Shown in pieces: positions 46,766 through 58,396 of a DNA stretch of 64,000 nucleotides; within the stretch, counting starts at the first letter, position 1; each line of letters begins with the position of its first letter. Made by a program: the position numbers and the translations under genes. The notes beneath the pieces are model-generated. The model saw nothing but the letters and a program-made list of their open reading frames with translations. It was not told the DNA's origin and did no database searches. This stretch comes from Cytauxzoon felis. Taxonomy: Eukaryota > Apicomplexa > Aconoidasida > Piroplasmida > Theileriidae. Location: NCBI GenBank assembly GCA_020283715.1, contig JAIQCW010000257.1, forward strand, positions 1 to 64,000, in the 5' to 3' direction.

Positions 46766-47184
46766 ATGCAAATTATCATGAATGATGTGGAATCAATTAA
46801 ATCATTGTTTTTTAAATACTCTATAATCATTTTACACAAATTACAAAAGTTTTTAAGTATATTATATATTCGTCAATATATTATTATATTGTATGATAAA
46901 GTTTTATTAGGTGATTCAAATTCATTTTATATCGCGTATGTTGCATTTATTTCTATTTATAATATAATTAGATTTTCATCAATGTTTATGGCATTGTTTT
47001 TGCTAATTTTTGCATACTATCGTATTTTACATTTACTGACTGTATGTTGAAGCTGATTATTTTCTATTTATTATAGGGGATACCAAATATTATCAAAATT
47101 AAGAATCAATTCAGGGCTATTGCTAAGGATCGAATAAAACGTTATCTATTAGATCGTATCATTCACGAAACTACACTATTATAA
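46766..47184 (+). CDS. Small membrane protein, unknown function
   Basis: Two exons (46766-47043 and about 47079-47184) join in frame to about 127 residues. Most of the first exon is hydrophobic, with two or three possible membrane helices (IAYVAFISIYNIIRF, MALFLLIFAYYRIL). The short second exon is basic and polar (IKIKNQFRAIAKDRIKRYLL). The intron has the common GTATGTTGAAG start. I recognise no family. Downstream it meets VPS35 tail to tail. Confidence 0.55.
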
Positions 47185-47385
47185 TACTGAAGGTACTACA
47201 TTTAAAAGAAGGACGTTACTATTATAATTCTCAAAGGACACTTTTTAATAGACGAAGACACATATCTAATTTAATTTTCCTCATTTACATGTATACGATA
47301 TGAAATTATTATGTGTTGATGATTGAAACTTATAATGTACTTGACTTCATGAACATTGACTTCATACTATATAATAAACACCTCC

Positions 47386-49853
47386 TCAATCTTCCGTGTA
47401 ACGGTTGATTTCATCTTGTATATTCTTGACAACATTATTCAATTTGAATGCTTTAGCGGTAGCTAGTGGTATTGATAAGTATTCTATACATAATTCCGGC
47501 TTTAGGAAATTTGACGTCGATATCACTTCTATACATTTATCCAAACACCATACGATACGATCTTCATTATAATAATTCAATGTATGAAACATATAAGCTG
47601 ATGCTGATAATGCCTCACATCTATCTTTTATACGTGTTAAATTTAAAGAATATTTAGCAATCCTCATTGCAATTGTATTGAAATCATCAACCGGTAATAT
47701 ATAAATACGACTTGATAATACAGATGACATATATTTAATTAATTTCAATTGATCATTACCATTAACTATATAATCTTCATAACAATTAAATGATTTTAAT
47801 AGAAAATCATTACATAATTTTGTCATTTCATCTACAAATTTATAATCATCACCACATAATACACCACATTCATTACTACTCATAGCGATCATCATTAATA
47901 ATTTTATTGAAGTCTCTGGATCTATTGGTATCAATACATCTATTGAATCATTAATTATATTATATAAACATTTAATAAAATCATAATCATATGTTAATAC
48001 ATCAACTTTTTTTAATATTGAATTTGATATTAATTTTAAATTAGCAATTATAATTGTTGGAAGACTAAATTTCATTCTTCTACAACCACTGGATGTTATT
48101 TTATCCAGTATAGATTTATATATTTTAAATTTATCATATATATCTTTGACCTGATTTTATGAAGATGATGATCACAACATTCAACTTACATCAATGGCGT
48201 GTATTAATTTCGATACATAATATTGTTCTAGTTTTATAGATTCATAAATATCATCCGATATAATCTCTTCATATTCACAAGGTGAAGGGATGAATAATGG
48301 TGAAATGAATTGATAGAAGAGGTCGAAATTTGTAAAGTTATCCATTTTAATATTATTATACACCAATACATCAATAATAGTAAATGATAATTTCTTCTTC
48401 ATTGTAGGATTTAATAGTTTAACAAGTGATTTATTATATTCAAGTTCTAGAATATTTAATGATAGACATTTTAATGGTATAGTAATCAATTTTACAATAT
48501 TATATGAAGTATCACCCTCTATCACTACACCCTCGGGTATAATATCAGATAATTTTTTTACAACAGCATCTAATATAAGTTGAACATAATCTAATGAATC
48601 TGGATATAATTTCAATGTGAAATCTAAAAATGATGATTGTAGATGTAAATAGCCATTTAATTTTATTTTATTTACTACATTGGTATTTTCAACCGATTGC
48701 CCTATGAAGTGGTGATGTGATGAGATGTATCGTACCTTGTACAACCATATTTGATATATGGTTATTAAATACATTAAATAAATCATAATCCTTCAACGAA
48801 ATCTAATAGTATTGAGGGTAATTTGGAAAATTTTTTCCCTGGCAAACATACACTATTTGATGAAATATAATCTGATAATCTAGACATTAATGTAATGATA
48901 ATAGATATACCGTCATCTATAATGTGATTAATTAAAGAGATGAGATATACCAGTTTGAATATATGATGTACAAGCTAATAATATTTCATTTATAGTATAT
49001 AAATGAAATTCATCACTAAATGCTTGGATCAGACAATCGAATAAATACTCTTGTGCAATAGAATCATTAATATTTTTAATCTCATCTAATAACATAGGTA
49101 ATGCAGTATTTGAATAAAAATTTAAATCTACACCATCTAGCTGTGTTATTCTTACTAAATTTGCACCAACTAATAATCCAAGATCAATACGTTGTTGATC
49201 GATATGTTTTTTATCTAATGAACTTAATCTTACCCATAATTTAATAGATTGTGAAAAATTATTCATTAAGAAATTAAATGAATCTAAAAATCCATTATCA
49301 TTATCACCTTCTGGTAATTTATCTTTACACATTTGTATTAAATAATATCTTAAAAATAAACCACGTATAGGATTTTGTATACCTTTACATAATTCACTTA
49401 TATCATCTAATATTTCTTTAGATGATACCTTTTTACTCTTAATATAATGTGATCCAACCATTATTAATAAATATAATCTAGGTAATATACATGTTGCTTG
49501 TTGTACTGATTCATATAATTCTGTTATGATATCCGTTTTTTTATTCTGTTCAGCTATAAAATCTGATAGATATTGTAATTCATTAAATACTTTCATATAT
49601 AATTCATAATAACGTGATGGAGTTATAGATGATATCCTCAATTCTGATATTATATTCGATCCATGCTTCATAGCATTACATAAATCCTCAGATTCCTATA
49701 ATAATATATATTATCAATATAAATTAAATATACAATTGATTTTTTCATGTAATATGATTGTTCCTTTACAAAAAATATAGCTTCGTCTAATAATTTATTT
49801 TGGTCAATAGCTGATGTGCTATTAGACACTGAAACAACGACATCTGATGACAT
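47386..49853 (-). CDS. VPS35: VPS35, retromer core subunit
   Basis: The gene has about six exons giving roughly 740 residues. It starts MSSDVVVSVSN and has the family signature ALKHGSN-like AMKHGSNIISELRISSITPS with YYELYMKVFNELQYL, then PRLYLLIMVG (the VPS26-binding PRLYL motif) and GIQNPIRGLFLRYYLIQM. The rest is a helical solenoid. The C-terminal half (LYPDSLDYVQLILD, FTIIDVLVYNN, then the end at 47386) matches the VPS29-binding solenoid. VPS35 sorts receptors from endosomes to the Golgi, and in apicomplexans serves biogenesis of secretory organelles. Short introns near 49690, 48900, 48790, 48750 and 48140 all keep frame. Confidence 0.93.
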
Positions 49854-49997
49854 TTTATAAATATATATAATTATAATCTCAATTATTATAATACATTATA
49901 GAAATTTATTGTTAAGTAATAATGTATCTACACATCCCTATATTAATATATAGACATCATTTGATTATAGTATATATTATACTCTTGTATTACTACA

Positions 49998-51848
49998 ATG
50001 GATATTAATTCTAATGTTGTTCAAACTAATTTAAAATCATTTGCTAAAATTGAATGTTTACGTAATTCAGCATTATCTTCAAATCCTATGATTTATGATA
50101 GCTATGCATATCTCAACTTAAATCTGAACCAATTTCTGTCTAATATATCAGAAGATATATCACATTTACCAAATGCTATATATAAACCGCGAATATATAT
50201 TTATATGAATGACAAATTAGTATACATGAGTAAAATATTGGATTTTAGGAATGATTTATTTAATGAATCTATAAGGTTGAAAATATATTCCCCTAATACA
50301 ATCGTTACACTTAAGCTGTATGAATGTGAAGAATATAGTTTGCTTAACAATGTTGATGATGAAAAAATAACTACAATTCTATCATCTGAAACTAATAATA
50401 AATTATTGTTATCATGGGTTGATTTAAATATTAATCTATTGTTACCTAATAAAGAATATAATGCGATATGTTCCTTTAAATCCAATCCCTCTTTTGTATC
50501 ATTCAACCCTGGTGGATTGCTCACATATCCCGTTAAATCGAATGCTCCTAACATATTCAATGATAAAGTATGTTCATACTGCAAAGTTTGTCTATTGCTA
50601 TCACATCGATGTCTCTCGGATCAATCTAATCTAAAATCTGTTGATCACTACTTTGATTATAATATAATTAAAGGCAATATACGACACAAGGATAAACCAA
50701 AGAACAAATGTAAATCAAACATCAATCATGATATTCATGATGAACAATCTGATATTCAGGATCCATCATCTTCAACTGATGGAAGCTCCTCTACTGTAGT
50801 CGGAAAATTAGATACTCATGACCTTGAAGAGTGTAAATGTCTTCATTTAAAAGACTTAATTACTAATGATGTATTCTGTTTAAAATGTAATAATTATGAA
50901 TTGTGTTGTAATCACTCGTTGGATTATTATTATGTATCGGTCAACTTTTCATTAAAACCGACATCATGTGATATAACACCCTCTACTGAAATTTTATCTG
51001 CAATGTTAACACCGTATATATCTCCTAGCAATGATTTATCACTCTTGACAATATTTGATAGATTATACCAAAATTATTATTATTTGAAACATATATATAG
51101 TAAAATGTAAGTTGGCCTAGAAGAATTTATAATTTTACAGAGCCGTTAATCTTAATGTCGCCAATGCGACTTTCATCATTCCAATTTTATTATACGGTAT
51201 AATATACCACAGAATATTTTTTGCAGTGTTATTTTTCATAATGGTACGTTGCAACACATCGAATTAATATTAAATTAGTCTTTTATGTTTTATAAATTAA
51301 ACTGTACGATAGTTGAATTAGATAACTCGAGTGTTAAAACACCCTTTGAAAAATTGGATTATGTCGATGATAGATTTAAATTGGCCATGGAGCAAATTTA
51401 TAGAAACAATCTCAACATACCACATCATGTCATAACGGATGATGTTAAAATATACACAAAATTGCATAAAAGCTATATCAGACGTGAAAATATCGCTCTA
51501 AAGTGTGTTTTATCTATATTCAATAGTACAGACATGTATTCATTTAAGAAACAATTGCAAACGTTAATGTATTTATCGGATTCAATAGTTAACTTTATAA
51601 ATGGGTTATTAGTGTTAATCAAATATTATGGCATAGTCATATCATTATTACTTGGTCTATTAGGTTTTATGAGTGTAATTTGTCCGACGGTATTGATCGT
51701 TGTATTAAAGCTGTTTTTCATCATCATATTGAATATTATATTTTGTATCAATCATAAATATATGGAATATTTTATAAAAATTGTAAAATATTCTATTCTA
51801 TACTTCATTAATTCACTCCATAGAGATGAATGGTACTTAAATCAATGA
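49998..51848 (+). CDS. Membrane protein with a C2-like region and Cys-rich loop, unknown family
   Basis: Three exons joined at about 51107-51140 and 51243-51277. The N-terminal 200 residues are beta-rich and include RIYIYMNDKLVYMSKILDF and SPNTIVTLKLYECEEYSLL, which look like part of a C2 or similar beta-sandwich. A Cys-rich segment (CSYCKVC, CKCLHLK, FCLKCNNYELCCNH) may bind zinc. Two or three transmembrane helices follow (FIIPILLYGIIYHRIFFAVL, LLGLLGFMSVICPTVLIVVL). The C-terminus is short and polar. I do not recognise it. A C2-plus-terminal-anchor plan would suit membrane contact or tethering, but that is conjecture. Confidence 0.6.
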
Positions 51849-51852
51849 CGTA

Positions 51853-52041
51853 TCAATTTCTCTTACTTATAAGCTGTTCTACAATCGTCATATTTAGTTT
51901 AGTCGGATCGGCATCGTTTTTCATAATATCCTTCTTCTCTTTATATATTCTATACTCTAGTTTGAAATATTCTTTAAGCATATAAAAATAACTACTTGCG
52001 ATAACAGCACATAGACAGACCTGAATATATAATATTACCAT
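51853..52041 (-). CDS. Very small single-pass membrane protein
   Basis: A 62-codon frame starting MVILYIQVCLCAVIASSYFY, one N-terminal transmembrane helix, then a basic, charged tail (LKEYFKLEYRIYKEKKDIMK). Its stop codon lies 4 bp from the stop of the convergent C2-like gene. Short size and no recognised family keep confidence moderate. The composition after the helix looks coding rather than random. Confidence 0.5.
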   Translation of the reverse strand: MVILYIQVCLCAVIASSYFYMLKEYFKLEYRIYKEKKDIMKNDADPTKLNMTIVEQLISKRN

Positions 52042-52173
52042 GTAATAAAACAAACACGATAGTTTATTCTATTAAAAATTTTAAAACTTGTAACCATAAT
52101 AAATTATATATAATAAAATATAGTGATCAATTGGGTATATTATATATATAAGTTTATTTAAAATGTATTAAAA

Positions 52174-55100
52174 ATGTCTTCCGGTGGTTATAAGCATCCA
52201 TCATCAGCCACCTCTAATTATTATATGCCCGGGGTAACTAGAGAGTAAGTTTATCCCGTTCATATATATAATTATTTAGGTTACTTGCATATACGAGGTC
52301 TGATATTGGTTTTGTTGACGCTTCTCCGTCAGAGTAAGTTTTTTAAACGACACTTATATTATTTCTAGCCCTTTTGGAAAACCACCTCCTGGATATGTAC
52401 CAGGAAGAGGAAGAGGTGCCACTAGTTTTGCTGGAGGGGTGTCGAGAGATGATGCCGCTGATGAAAGTGATATAGCTGAATTAGAGGAATCTTCAGGATT
52501 AAACTGTGAAAATGAACAACTTTTTAAAGATGCAGAATATGACGAAGACGATAGACAGGCTGATTTAATATACGAGTCCATTGATTCACGTATGGATGAA
52601 AGAAGAAAATCACGACGAGAAGATAAATTAAAACAAGAAATTTCAAAGTTAAGAGATGAAAGGTATTATAATTTATTAATTTATTTAATTGATTTAGACC
52701 TACAATACATCAACAACTTGCTCAGTATAAGCGTGGCTTAGCGACATTGACCAAAGGTAATACTAGTATTTTATTATATCATATTTTAGATGATTGGGAA
52801 TCTATCCCTAATATCGGAGATTATTCATTAAAAAGGAAACAGCAAAAGAAGCAACAATTATATACACCTGCTCCTGATAGTCTATTATATACTGCTAGAA
52901 GTTCTATGCAATCAGATTCTAGTATAGGTACATCTACACCTCTAGGCATAATGGGTGGTATAACTCCTATTGGTCTTAAAACATCAATGGGTTTAAGAAC
53001 TCCATCCGGTAATACTTCTTCCCTAAATGATCTTGGAGAAGCTCGAGGTGCCGTATTATCTATAACACTTGATAAGGTTATGGATAACGTGTCTGGACAA
53101 ACTGTTGTAGATCCTAAAGGTTATCTAACAGACTTAAATGCAATGAATGTATGCCGACATATCATTTCATTTATATTAATTCAGAGTGATATCGACTTAT
53201 CTGATGTAAAAAAGGCTCGTACATTATTAAAATCTGTAATTAATACCAACCCTAAACATGGCCCTGGTTGGATTGCTGCCGCTAGATTAGAGGAAATAGC
53301 TGGTATGTTGTATATTTTATATGTATAATTCTTCAGGTAAAATTGACGCTGCTAGGGAAATCATAGCACAGGGTTGTAAAAATTGTCCTGATAAAGAAGA
53401 CGTGTGGTTGGAGGCTGCTAGACTTGAAAAACCAGAATTTGCAAAATCTGTATTAGCCAAGGCTATTAAAACTATACCCTCATCTGTATGTTAATTAATT
53501 GAATGAACTTATTTATTAGGTCAAATTATGGATTGAAGCTGCTAATCGTGAATCAAATGAAGATGATAAAAAGCGTGTATTACGCAAGGCTCTCGAGTTC
53601 ATTCCCAACTCTGTGAGGTTATGGAAAGAGGCTTTATCACTTGAAAATGAAATCAATGCATATATTTTATTAAAAAGAGCTGTTGAATGTATACCTGATT
53701 GTGTAGATATGTGGCTGGCTTTGGCACGTTTATGTCCGTATGAAGAAGCTCAGAAGGTTTTAAATGAGGCCAGGAAAAAAATACCTACAAGTATTGATAT
53801 ATGGATTACTGCTGCAAAATTGGAGGAATCTAATGGGAATTTTGATATGGTATTTACATCATTGAATTCTATCGTTATATATTTAGATTGAGAGAATTAT
53901 TACTCGTGGTTTGGAGAATTTATCTAAAAAGGGTGTCATTCATAATAGATCAAATTGGTTGAAGCATGCTCAGACTTGTGAATCTAAGTCATTTATTAAA
54001 ACAACTTGTGCTATAATAAAGGTTTGCTATAATCATCTACATATTTCATTTCATTAGGCTACTATGATGATTGGCGTTGATGAATCTAATTGTAAGCATA
54101 CATGGTTGGATGATGGTGAAAAATTCATCGAGAGTGGCTCATATGAATGTGCTAGAGCGATTTACAAGAATGCTATTGATAGAATGAAGAATAAAAAATC
54201 TTTATGGTTAGCATTGGCTGATTTGGAGAGTAAACATGGTACACCTGAAGCATTAGAAGAAGTATTAAAATCTGTATGTTTATGTAATAAATTAAATTAA
54301 ATAATTATAGGCTGTTGTTTATTGTCCTAAATCTGAGATTCTATGGTTGATGGCTGCTAAACAGAAGTGGTTGCAAGGAAATGTTGATGCTGCTCGTTCC
54401 ATATTAGCTACAGCATTTAATCATAATGAAAATGTAGAGGCTATATCATTAGCTGCTGTAAAATTGGAAAGAGAACACGGTGAATTTGAACGTGCTAGGA
54501 AGTTGTTGGAACGTGCACGATCTCAATGTAATACTAAAAAGGTATTCATTGTATTTAATTTATATTACATTTCAGGTTTGGATGCAGAGTGTACAATTAG
54601 AACGACAATTAAAAAATTATGATCGCGCGTTCCAAATTGCTGAACAAGGTCTTGAAATCCATAGATATTTTGATAAACTATGGATGATATCAGGCCAGTT
54701 GAAGCTAGAAGATCCATCTCATGATACAGATGCATCAATGATGATGTATAATAGAGGTTTGATTCTATAATTATTTCATTCATATTATTTAGGATTAGAA
54801 TTATGTCCATGGAGTGTTAACCTATGGTTATTGACCATTGAATTACAAATTGAACTATCAGATTATACTAGGGCTAGGGCTATCGTTGAAACAGCCAAGA
54901 CTAAAATAAGATCTATTGCAGGTTCACATATTAAAAGGTCTAGTAATACTGCCATATTGCCACAAAAATCATTATCTAATAATGAACTGCTGAAAATGGC
55001 TAAAATCGCAATGGATAATAATGATGATGATCATTTAGTTGAGTCAATGATTGATAAAGTTATGTCTCAGTGTGATTTAATATGGTTGAAGGGTATTGAA

Positions 55101-55721
55101 ATAGAGAAGTTGGCTGGTAATAATAATAATGCGTATTTCTTAATGTCTAAAGCATTACAAGAGTTACCAGAGTCTGGTATATTATGGGCGCATTCGATTT
55201 TTATGGAAGAGAAGTCATCACAGGTTTATTTTATACTGCATTTATAATGTTTATGATATTCAGAACTCTAAAGTTGTTGATGCACTTAATAAATGTCCAA
55301 ATTCGCCAGAAGTTGTTCTAGCAGCTGCTAAATTATTCTGGACTGATAAAAAACTAGTTAAAGCTAGGAAATGGTTTCAAAGAGCAATCGCATTAGATGA
55401 TACAAATGGGAATATATGGGGTTTGTGTATGGATTTAAATTAAATTATTTTTTAGGTACATTTGTAGCGTTCGAATTAGATTGTGGTGATGAAAATAATA
55501 TTAAAGATGTAATAAATAAATGTACACAAGCTGAACCTAATAGAGGATATGAATGGTGTAAAGTTGTTAAAAAGGTTGAGAATTGGAGCTTAACATATCC
55601 ACAAAAGTTATATGTATACATTAAACAATATTATCCTAATGTATTACGTAATGAAGAAGAATTATCAAGTGAAGTCTTATCAGTATTAAAACCGGTATTA
55701 TGTAAGGAGGAAGTCGAATGA
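52174..55721 (+). CDS. PRP6: PRP6, U5 snRNP / tri-snRNP splicing factor
   Basis: About fourteen exons with tiny introns. The N-terminal domain has [20 protein letters not shown], then the [16 protein letters not shown] and [11 protein letters not shown] block and [20 protein letters not shown] [26 protein letters not shown] repeats follow ([59 protein letters not shown] and so on). This is the full PRP6 plan. PRP6 bridges U5 and U4/U6 in the nuclear tri-snRNP. The start ATG at 52174 is preceded by a dead ATG-TAT-TAA. It is convergent with the G-patch gene. Confidence 0.94.
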
Positions 55722-55765
55722 ATATCATTTACACTACTTTTTTCATCCTATATAATAAATATTAA

Positions 55766-56158
55766 TTACAAGTATAAATTTACATTGTCAACGTCGACAC
55801 GTCCAACATTAATTTTCGATGCCAAGTTATTATACATGTTATCCCACCAATTATCCCATTGATTATCGACTGGTACAGTGGCTCCAATCTATATCATTAC
55901 AATAATTAAATGATAAACAAACTCCACGTTTATCAGTTACATTTTCAAGAGATATCACATTTACATTACCATCCTCCGATTTACCTAAGCCTTTACCTCT
56001 AGGAAATCGTATAATAAAGTCAAATCAACGTACTCTTTCCAACCATATTTAGATAATATAGATGCACCTATTTTTGATACATATTTATTACAAGTCGAAG
56101 ATGAAGAATAATTAACTGATTGTTGATTTTTAAAATTGTCTTCATGTGAATTAGACAT
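55766..56158 (-). CDS. G-patch protein (GPATCH4-like)
   Basis: Three exons. It starts MSNSHEDNFKNQQ. The G-patch is split by an intron: joining SKYGWKE to GKGLGKSEDG restores GWKEGKGLGK. It ends GIGATVPVDNQWDNWWDNMY and NNLASKINV, the 'WW...YN..A' box that follows the G-patch in GPATCH4-type proteins. Such proteins activate DEAH helicases in the nucleus or nucleolus. At only about 108 residues it is much shorter than human GPATCH4 and consists of little beyond the G-patch and WW box. Confidence 0.82.
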
Positions 56159-56313
56159 GTTAAATGCGATGTAATTTATATACAGTTTAATATGAATGTC
56201 TATATACCACACAATGACATGTAACATGGACTCTATTATTCTATTTACAATAACAATTTTCATCAAAAATCCTAATAAACTTATATATTATCGCATTTTA
56301 ATTATAAATTATA

Positions 56314-58030
56314 ATGGAATCTTATGCTATACATCTATTAATATTCAACTTGATTGGTATTTATAATGATTGACTTATTAGTAGGATACTTTTTAAAATA
56401 TAATAATATATCTAATGATAAAATCAATATATCAGGGAATATCAGATTGATGTATGTTTATAATAAATTAAAATCAATTATATATTAGATTCTACGCAAT
56501 ATTGATTTATGAATTGATTCAGTCGTTTCTATTTCCTTCCATTTCTAATCTATCACTTTTTTTAATTTTTCACGATAACATATTCGTATGTTTACTATAT
56601 ATTATATCAAATTTCTTTAGGTAAGTAGAATAGCGGCACTTAATCATGTTGGTTCTGCTATTGCTGGATTATTTGGATTTATATTATCCTATATGAAACT
56701 TACAAAATGGTTGTATAAGACTCCATTTATATCAACTATATTCATATATATTCATATAAGTATGTTTTTATTATTGAATATATCACTTTTTTAGTTGTAT
56801 ATGATTTATATTCGCAATCTAATAATAAAATATTCCATGCTATTTGGCATTTGACTTATCACATTTTATGTTCTATTATGAACATTTCGCTAGTAAATTT
56901 ACTTGTCTTATCAATTAAAACAGGTATTTACTATTATATTTCATGTAATATCAATTAGGTGATAAAGGTCCATATTTCATAATTTATAATATATTGATGA
57001 AGATTGGTCATATATTAGGACCATTAATACATTTGTTGATGAACTGTCTATTTAAGTGGCCAAACTTTGAGAAGTTTCACGGTTTATTAAACTGTTATAA
57101 TATCAATTATACTAATGCTTTTATCACTGTACTTTCATTACTTAAGGTTTGTTTATGTAGTAGTCATATAAAAAAAATATAGTTGTATGTTACAATGGGA
57201 TTAGATGACCCCAATCGAGACTATGCACTTGTACCAAAGGATTCTCAATATTCTATTGATGATAAAGTTGAAATGAAATACGTTTATGATTCAAAACGTT
57301 ATTCACGAGTACCTATTGTCATATTTCTTACGAATGTCTTTGTTACAATCGGTGCAGGTATATTCGTTTAATTATATTCTAAATTCGATAGGTATATCAA
57401 TAAGGTTTATGGATATTTATTTGTTGAAAAAATTTAATGTCGATTATACATTTTTTTGGTTGGCATCATTGTTAATCCCTATATTAACAAGTTTAATTTT
57501 ACTTGGTATGTCAATTTTATATATAATTTCAAACCTACAGTTATGAACTCTAAACAAAAGTTATATGGCAAGATGTCTGTAGTATTTGTATCATATTTTA
57601 TTTCATTGATGTAAGTTTATTTTATTAATTAAATGTTACACTTTAGATTCTTATATATATTCATTTATAATAATGATAAGAAAACAGTATTAGTTGCTTA
57701 TATACTAAGGTAATATGAATAAATATCTTAAATATTACAATGATAGGTCTGTATTTCAAAATGCTCCGAGTCCTATCAAGACATCAATGATTATACAATG
57801 CAGTAAAATATCTTCGGCTGGATATTGGTTATCTGCGGATTACATAACTAGAATAGTATTTGCGATAACAGGATTGATTGGCGGTATAATTGTGGAATCA
57901 TATGGATATCAAGCATGTTTCCTTATTACCGGTATGTATCTATGAATTAAAATACTTATCAACAGGTTTGATTTATACTACAACTACGATGATATTGTTA
58001 CCGTGTTCATTTATCTATTCTGAATTATAA
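56314..58030 (+). CDS. Multi-spanning transporter, probably major facilitator superfamily
   Basis: About eleven tiny exons join in frame from MESYAIHLLIFNLIVGYFLK to LPCSFIYSEL, about 460 residues. Roughly 10-12 hydrophobic segments are visible, for example LNHVGSAIAGLFGFILSYMK, YNILMKIGHILGPLIHLLMN and VFAITGLIGGIIVESYGYQA. A central charged loop has DDPNRDYALVPKDSQYS. The two-halves layout and the late 'GxxGGxxxExYGYxxCFL' motif fit MFS. Substrate is unknown. Many introns split the helices, so an automatic call would likely break this gene into pieces. Confidence 0.65.
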
Positions 58031-58112
58031 TCTTTTAACATAAATTATAATTTTATAGTGTAATGTTATTATTTATATATTATATATTAAATTATAATTA
58101 TTTGTTTATAAA

Positions 58113-58388
58113 ATGTTGCAAACTAGTGGTATTGGATCAGATTTAAATCATTTGTCGGCATCTCAGAGGTCTGCAGTGTTGAATAAACTTAATCAAATAC
58201 AATATCAAGACACGATGGATACTTATAATGGTCTTGTTGAAAGATGTTTTAATGAATGTATCACAGGTTTTAGATGTAAAGAATTGGATAAAAAGGAAAC
58301 AGAGTGTGTTGAATCATGTGTCAAATTGTTTTTCGACTTTTCTCAAAGAGTTGGTGTCAGATTTGGTGAAAAACAAACAGTATTATAA
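58113..58388 (+). CDS. TIM9: TIM9-type small Tim chaperone
   Basis: A single-exon protein of 91 residues with the twin CX3C motif (CFNEC ... CVESC) spaced as in small Tims, embedded in YNGLVERCFNECITGFRCKE and TECVESCVKLFFDF. The following QRVGVRFGEK matches the TIM9 tail rather than TIM10, 8 or 13. TIM9 works with TIM10 in the mitochondrial intermembrane space, guiding carrier proteins. An extra cysteine lies between the motifs. The stop is 8 bp from that of the convergent gene. Confidence 0.9.
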   Translation: MLQTSGIGSDLNHLSASQRSAVLNKLNQIQYQDTMDTYNGLVERCFNECITGFRCKELDKKETECVESCVKLFFDFSQRVGVRFGEKQTVL

Positions 58389-58396
58389 TAGATTAA

